In this document: positions 61,131 through 64,000 of the stretch, piece after piece
Layout of the letters: every line of letters starts with the position of its first letter
How positions within the stretch are numbered: position 1 is the stretch's first letter
DNA from: Gymnogyps californianus
Lineage: Eukaryota; Chordata; Aves; Accipitriformes; Cathartidae
DNA length: 64,000 nt
Assembly (NCBI RefSeq): GCF_018139145.2
Contig: NC_059476.1
Span: 13,385,001-13,449,000, forward strand
Reading direction: 5' to 3'
The notes under the pieces: model-generated
Database searches by the model: none
Seen by the model: the letters and a program-made list of their open reading frames with translations, nothing else
What the model was told of the DNA's origin: nothing
Translations under genes and position numbers: made by a program

Positions 61131-63486
61131 AAAGACTGTGCAGGACATTTATATTTTCCTTTCATCATGAGCTTCCTAGAATATTCACTTTCCTACTCAG
61201 GCCATGTTCTATATCATAATGAAGAGATCTGTGGTTACTGTCAATTTTGTCAAGCATCAGTAGCTGTCTAAGCACACATGGATTATCATGATTGAGTAAT
61301 CCCTGTCAGGAGTGTGGTGGATGCTATGTCTCTGGCATCGAGCTACAAGCATGCTCTTTTCCCCCCACTTTCTGTTCTTTCTGTAGATTTTGCAATTAAA
61401 AACTTGAAATATAGAGCATGGAAAAGGAGATCACTTATCCAATTATCTTACTTTCTGAAGTCTCCTCATTATGTACAACATAAATAGAAATTGTTAATAT
61501 ATTTTAATATTCAATTGGTTTGGCCTTAAGAATATCATCTATTTCCTTTGATCATGGAAAGCTATGCACCTTTCACATGAACATTTGCATTAAAATAAAT
61601 CTCGTAGTGCTATGCGAAAGCTACAAAAAATACAGATCACCATATCAAGGGGCTTTGGCAAAGCCATATTTTCTTGTGGTTACTACTGGAGAAGGGAGGT
61701 GAGACACCCCCATTCTCAGTCCTTGTCTGTCATTTATCTGCACTGTTTGCTCTAAGACTTGATGCTCTTATCTCTAAGAGATGATAATAATGCTAGTGGA
61801 TCAGGAGGCTTAATGAATCTAAAAGTCCTTCAGAGCTTCTTGGATGAGAGAGACCACAGAAATTCAAAGTATTATTGCAAAATCCCCTAGTGCCTGCTCC
61901 ACTGGGGAGATTATCTGAAAAGCCTTTTTTCCCCTCCCAATCTGCTGTAGAGTAAGTGACCGAGCAAGAGCCTTCAAAGGGTGGAATCAGCAGGTGAAAG
62001 AACTAGAGAAGGGCTTTGCAGTCAGTATGAATAAAGGAAAGTGCCCTACTAGCTTGGCAGTCTTTGCAGCCTCTGCAGCCTCTTCAAAGAAGGGCAGGAG
62101 TCATCTCAGGTACACGGATAGGTCTCCCATCCGCCTGACGGGTGCAGTATCAGGAGAGTAGCACAAAATGATGAGCCAGGGCCTTTGGAAGAGGCAAATA
62201 AGAACAATGAGTCAGGACTAGAGACTGGTGGGGAAGGCAGAGGTGTTATGAAAGGGTTTGTAACACTGTCAGCCACAGACCCTTTTTCTCCCCTAATGGG
62301 GTATCAGAGAAAACAAAGAGGCAACCCCCTCTCCCAGAATTCATGGACATCCTGCCTTGAGCCTTTCAGTCAGACTGAGGTTACCTGGCTCACTGTTTTC
62401 TTCCAGTGGGCTGATCACATTGAATTGATTGTGCTTTTTTTTCCTGAACAGAGCACACCAATAACCTCCTGAGGAAACGTTTGTCTAGCAAGGCATACGC
62501 ATTTCCCTTTCCCCTCCAGAAACAGTGGGGGAAATGAGTCTTCTGCCCTGCATACAAGAAGCAACTTGTTTCCCATTGAGTGATGAAGGCAGTCAGGTCA
62601 CTGCTCTAAGGAATCTCTCCGTTTTAAAGCTTCAAAGCGTGTTTTAGGCTTAAGAGTTGGTTTATGCTGTATTATGCCCTGATCATTTACCACGCTGCGG
62701 TATGCTGTTTTTAGAGTTATTCAACAGCTTTATTAATAGATTCCTTGGGTCAGATATCACTTAAATATATGTAAAACTTGACTAATTCACATGAAAGCAA
62801 TGACAATAAAGCATTCATTTTATAGCAAATTAGCTGCAATTAGAATCAGGGCTTTTCTGTTTGTTTGTTCTCTGAAGAATAGTTAAAACTTCATGATCAG
62901 AGATAATCATTTATAATGTACCAATAACGTTTTCTTTTTTTTCCCCCCAGAAGGCTAATACTTTGAACCCCATAGGAATCTAACGATCTCCAACAGAGTG
63001 CAGTATTGCAGAGTCTAAATGTAGACAGATCTTTAGCTGAAACTGCAGGGAACATTTTAGACTGACAAAGGACTTGTACTCAAATGTGCCGAGGGCCCTG
63101 GGAGTAGCACAGGATCTTTACTGATCACTAAGGCAAAGGGTCTTTCATTTTGCTCCCCTCACCTCCAGCAGCAGAGTTGTTTCTAACGATAGGCTACAGA
63201 CCCAAGCTAGGGCTTTCAGAAGTCTCTTTGGCTCAGATTCACAAAGGAATTTAGATTTCACAGTCCTGAGCTACCTTTTGTCACTTACTGTGAATTGCTC
63301 TGGGCTGTCTGTCATATAAATAATGGCCTGATTAAACCCTTCACACGTGGGGGTTGTCACATATTCAGCAAAAGGCTGTGGGTTTCTTTTGATAATCTGG
63401 AAAACAGAAACCAGAGTTGTTCTGTGTGTGCAAACCCTCCTAATGGAAAATGTTCCTCACCCCCCTCTCTTCCACATCCAGATGAT
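61131..63486. other. unannotated stretch with one exon-like interval
   Basis: Holds the plus-strand open interval 61951-62161 (separate entry). A very strong acceptor-like run (TTTTCTTTTTTTTCCCCCCAG) ends at 62950, but every frame after it stops within 11 codons. AATAAA occurs at 62804-62809. No mobile element recognised. Confidence 0.4.
61951..62161 (+). other. exon-like open interval, strand ambiguous
   Basis: A strong pyrimidine tract (CCTTTTTTCCCCTCCCAATC, then TGCTGTAG) ends at 61950. After one base, 69 codons are open to TAG at 62159-62161, with no ATG near the start. Pieces include VSDRARAFKGWNQQVKELEK and RYTDRSPIRLTGAVSGE. An internal donor-like CAG then GTGAAA sits at 61993. The opposite strand is also open across the CpG-bearing part (62101-62185), so coding direction cannot be decided. 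AATAAA at 62804-62809 could serve a plus-strand transcript. No recognised protein. Confidence 0.2.
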
Positions 63487-63489
63487 GGA

Positions 63490-64000
63490 AAATTGTCTAT
63501 GACAAGGTAACTGACTCTGTAGACAAGGGGGGACCAGTGAGCATAGTTCATCTCAACTTGCTTCCTTGTAGCCAAACTGGGGAGATAGGCACTGGATGGG
63601 TGGACTACAAAGTATGTGCAAAACTGGCTGGACTGTTCAAACAATACAACGGTTTGAAGTCTGAATGATGCCCGGCTAACAGTGGTGGTGTTCCTCAGGT
63701 GTCATGGGCCAATACTGTTTAACATCTTCCTTGACAACCTGCTTGATAGGAGACAACGCTCCCTCAGCAAAGTCACAGGTGATATCTCATCGGGTGAGGC
63801 AGTGGGAGCTGTTGGTAGCTGGAAGGGTAGGGCTGCTGTTCAGAGAGACCTCGGCAAGCTGGAAAAGTAGACCAACTGGAATTTCAGGAAGTTAAAAAGT
63901 TTCAAATGCAAAGTCCTGCACCCAGGAGAGAATAAGTCCATGCAGCAGTGTAAGCAGGGCACTGACTGCACAAGGAACAGTTCTTCAGAAAAGGGCACAC
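63490..64000 (+). mobile_element. CR1 LINE, reverse-transcriptase segment of ORF2, degraded, runs off the window
   Basis: On the plus strand the order is that of CR1 ORF2: a GTAACTGACTCTGTAGACAA segment, GGATGGGTGGACTAC, AAACTGGCTGGACTGTTC, then the GGTGTTCCTCAGG turn, CCAATACTGTTTAACATCTT, CTCAGCAAAGT, GTTCAGAGAGACCTCGGCAA and AAAGTCCTGCACCCAGGAGA. Translated blocks such as GPILFNIFLDNLLDR and AAVQRDLGKLEK match CR1 reverse transcriptase. The region normally encoding the catalytic FADD box reads VTGD, there is a frame change, and 'aaggctttcgacac'-like sequence is missing between the first two segments. It is therefore a dead copy. The 5' boundary is approximate. The 3' part lies beyond the window. 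Confidence 0.9.

Noticed and set aside
61361..61495. Plus-strand exon after a pyrimidine tract ending TTTCTGTAG near 61385
   Set aside because: The frame stays open about 33 codons but has no donor, no poly(A) signal nearby and no CpG or homology support.
62930..63010. Exon after the very strong acceptor ending at 62950
   Set aside because: All three frames stop within 11 codons and no donor follows.
1..64000. tRNA, rRNA, CRISPR array or bacterial operon
   Set aside because: None seen. Repeat content and sequence texture are those of a bird nuclear genome.

Overview
The window looks like nuclear DNA from a bird, probably a neoavian species. It is AT-rich by eye and contains no long open frame. 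Its recognisable content is typical of bird genomes: CR1 LINE fragments, LTRs of an abundant avian endogenous retrovirus family with the TGTC...ACA type of ends, and very old MIR-like SINE relics. No bacterial or viral gene organisation is present. No protein-coding gene could be identified with confidence. The window is best read as intergenic or long-intron DNA.

Layout: 1-656 is featureless. A solo LTR lies at 657-1268 with the target duplication GTAAT. From about 1.3 to 16.9 kb there are two MIR-like relics (2385-2545, 4715-5021), a CpG-rich patch near 9.1-9.4 kb and otherwise unremarkable DNA. A truncated CR1 with a preserved C-terminal reading frame sits on the minus strand at 16903-17268. 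From 17.3 to 40.6 kb the DNA is nearly free of young repeats. It contains an old CR1 relic at 27.9-28.1 kb, a possible one at 29.3 kb, and a CpG-bearing 211-bp exon-like interval on the minus strand at 36182-36392. At 40610 an LTR of the same family begins, followed by a tRNA-Lys-like primer binding site and leader-like sequence, so it is the 5' end of a broken provirus. A third LTR (49492-50106) is a solo copy flanked by CCTAA. Between and after these lie MIR-like relics (46.3, 49.2, 51.3, 61.0 kb) and old CR1 pieces (54.5, 57.5 kb). The right edge (63490-64000) is a degraded CR1 reverse-transcriptase segment that runs out of the window.

Several intervals have exon-like anatomy (splice-type ends, continuous reading frame, retained CpG, sometimes a poly(A) signal). 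The strongest are 36182-36392 (minus), 45341-45493 (plus, which also carries an RFX-type X-box) and 59450-59556 (minus, with AATAAA downstream). None matched a protein I recognise. Open frames of this size also arise by chance in 64 kb, so they are low-confidence candidates. I found no sign of a novel multi-gene system. All identities and boundaries are by eye, without alignment.
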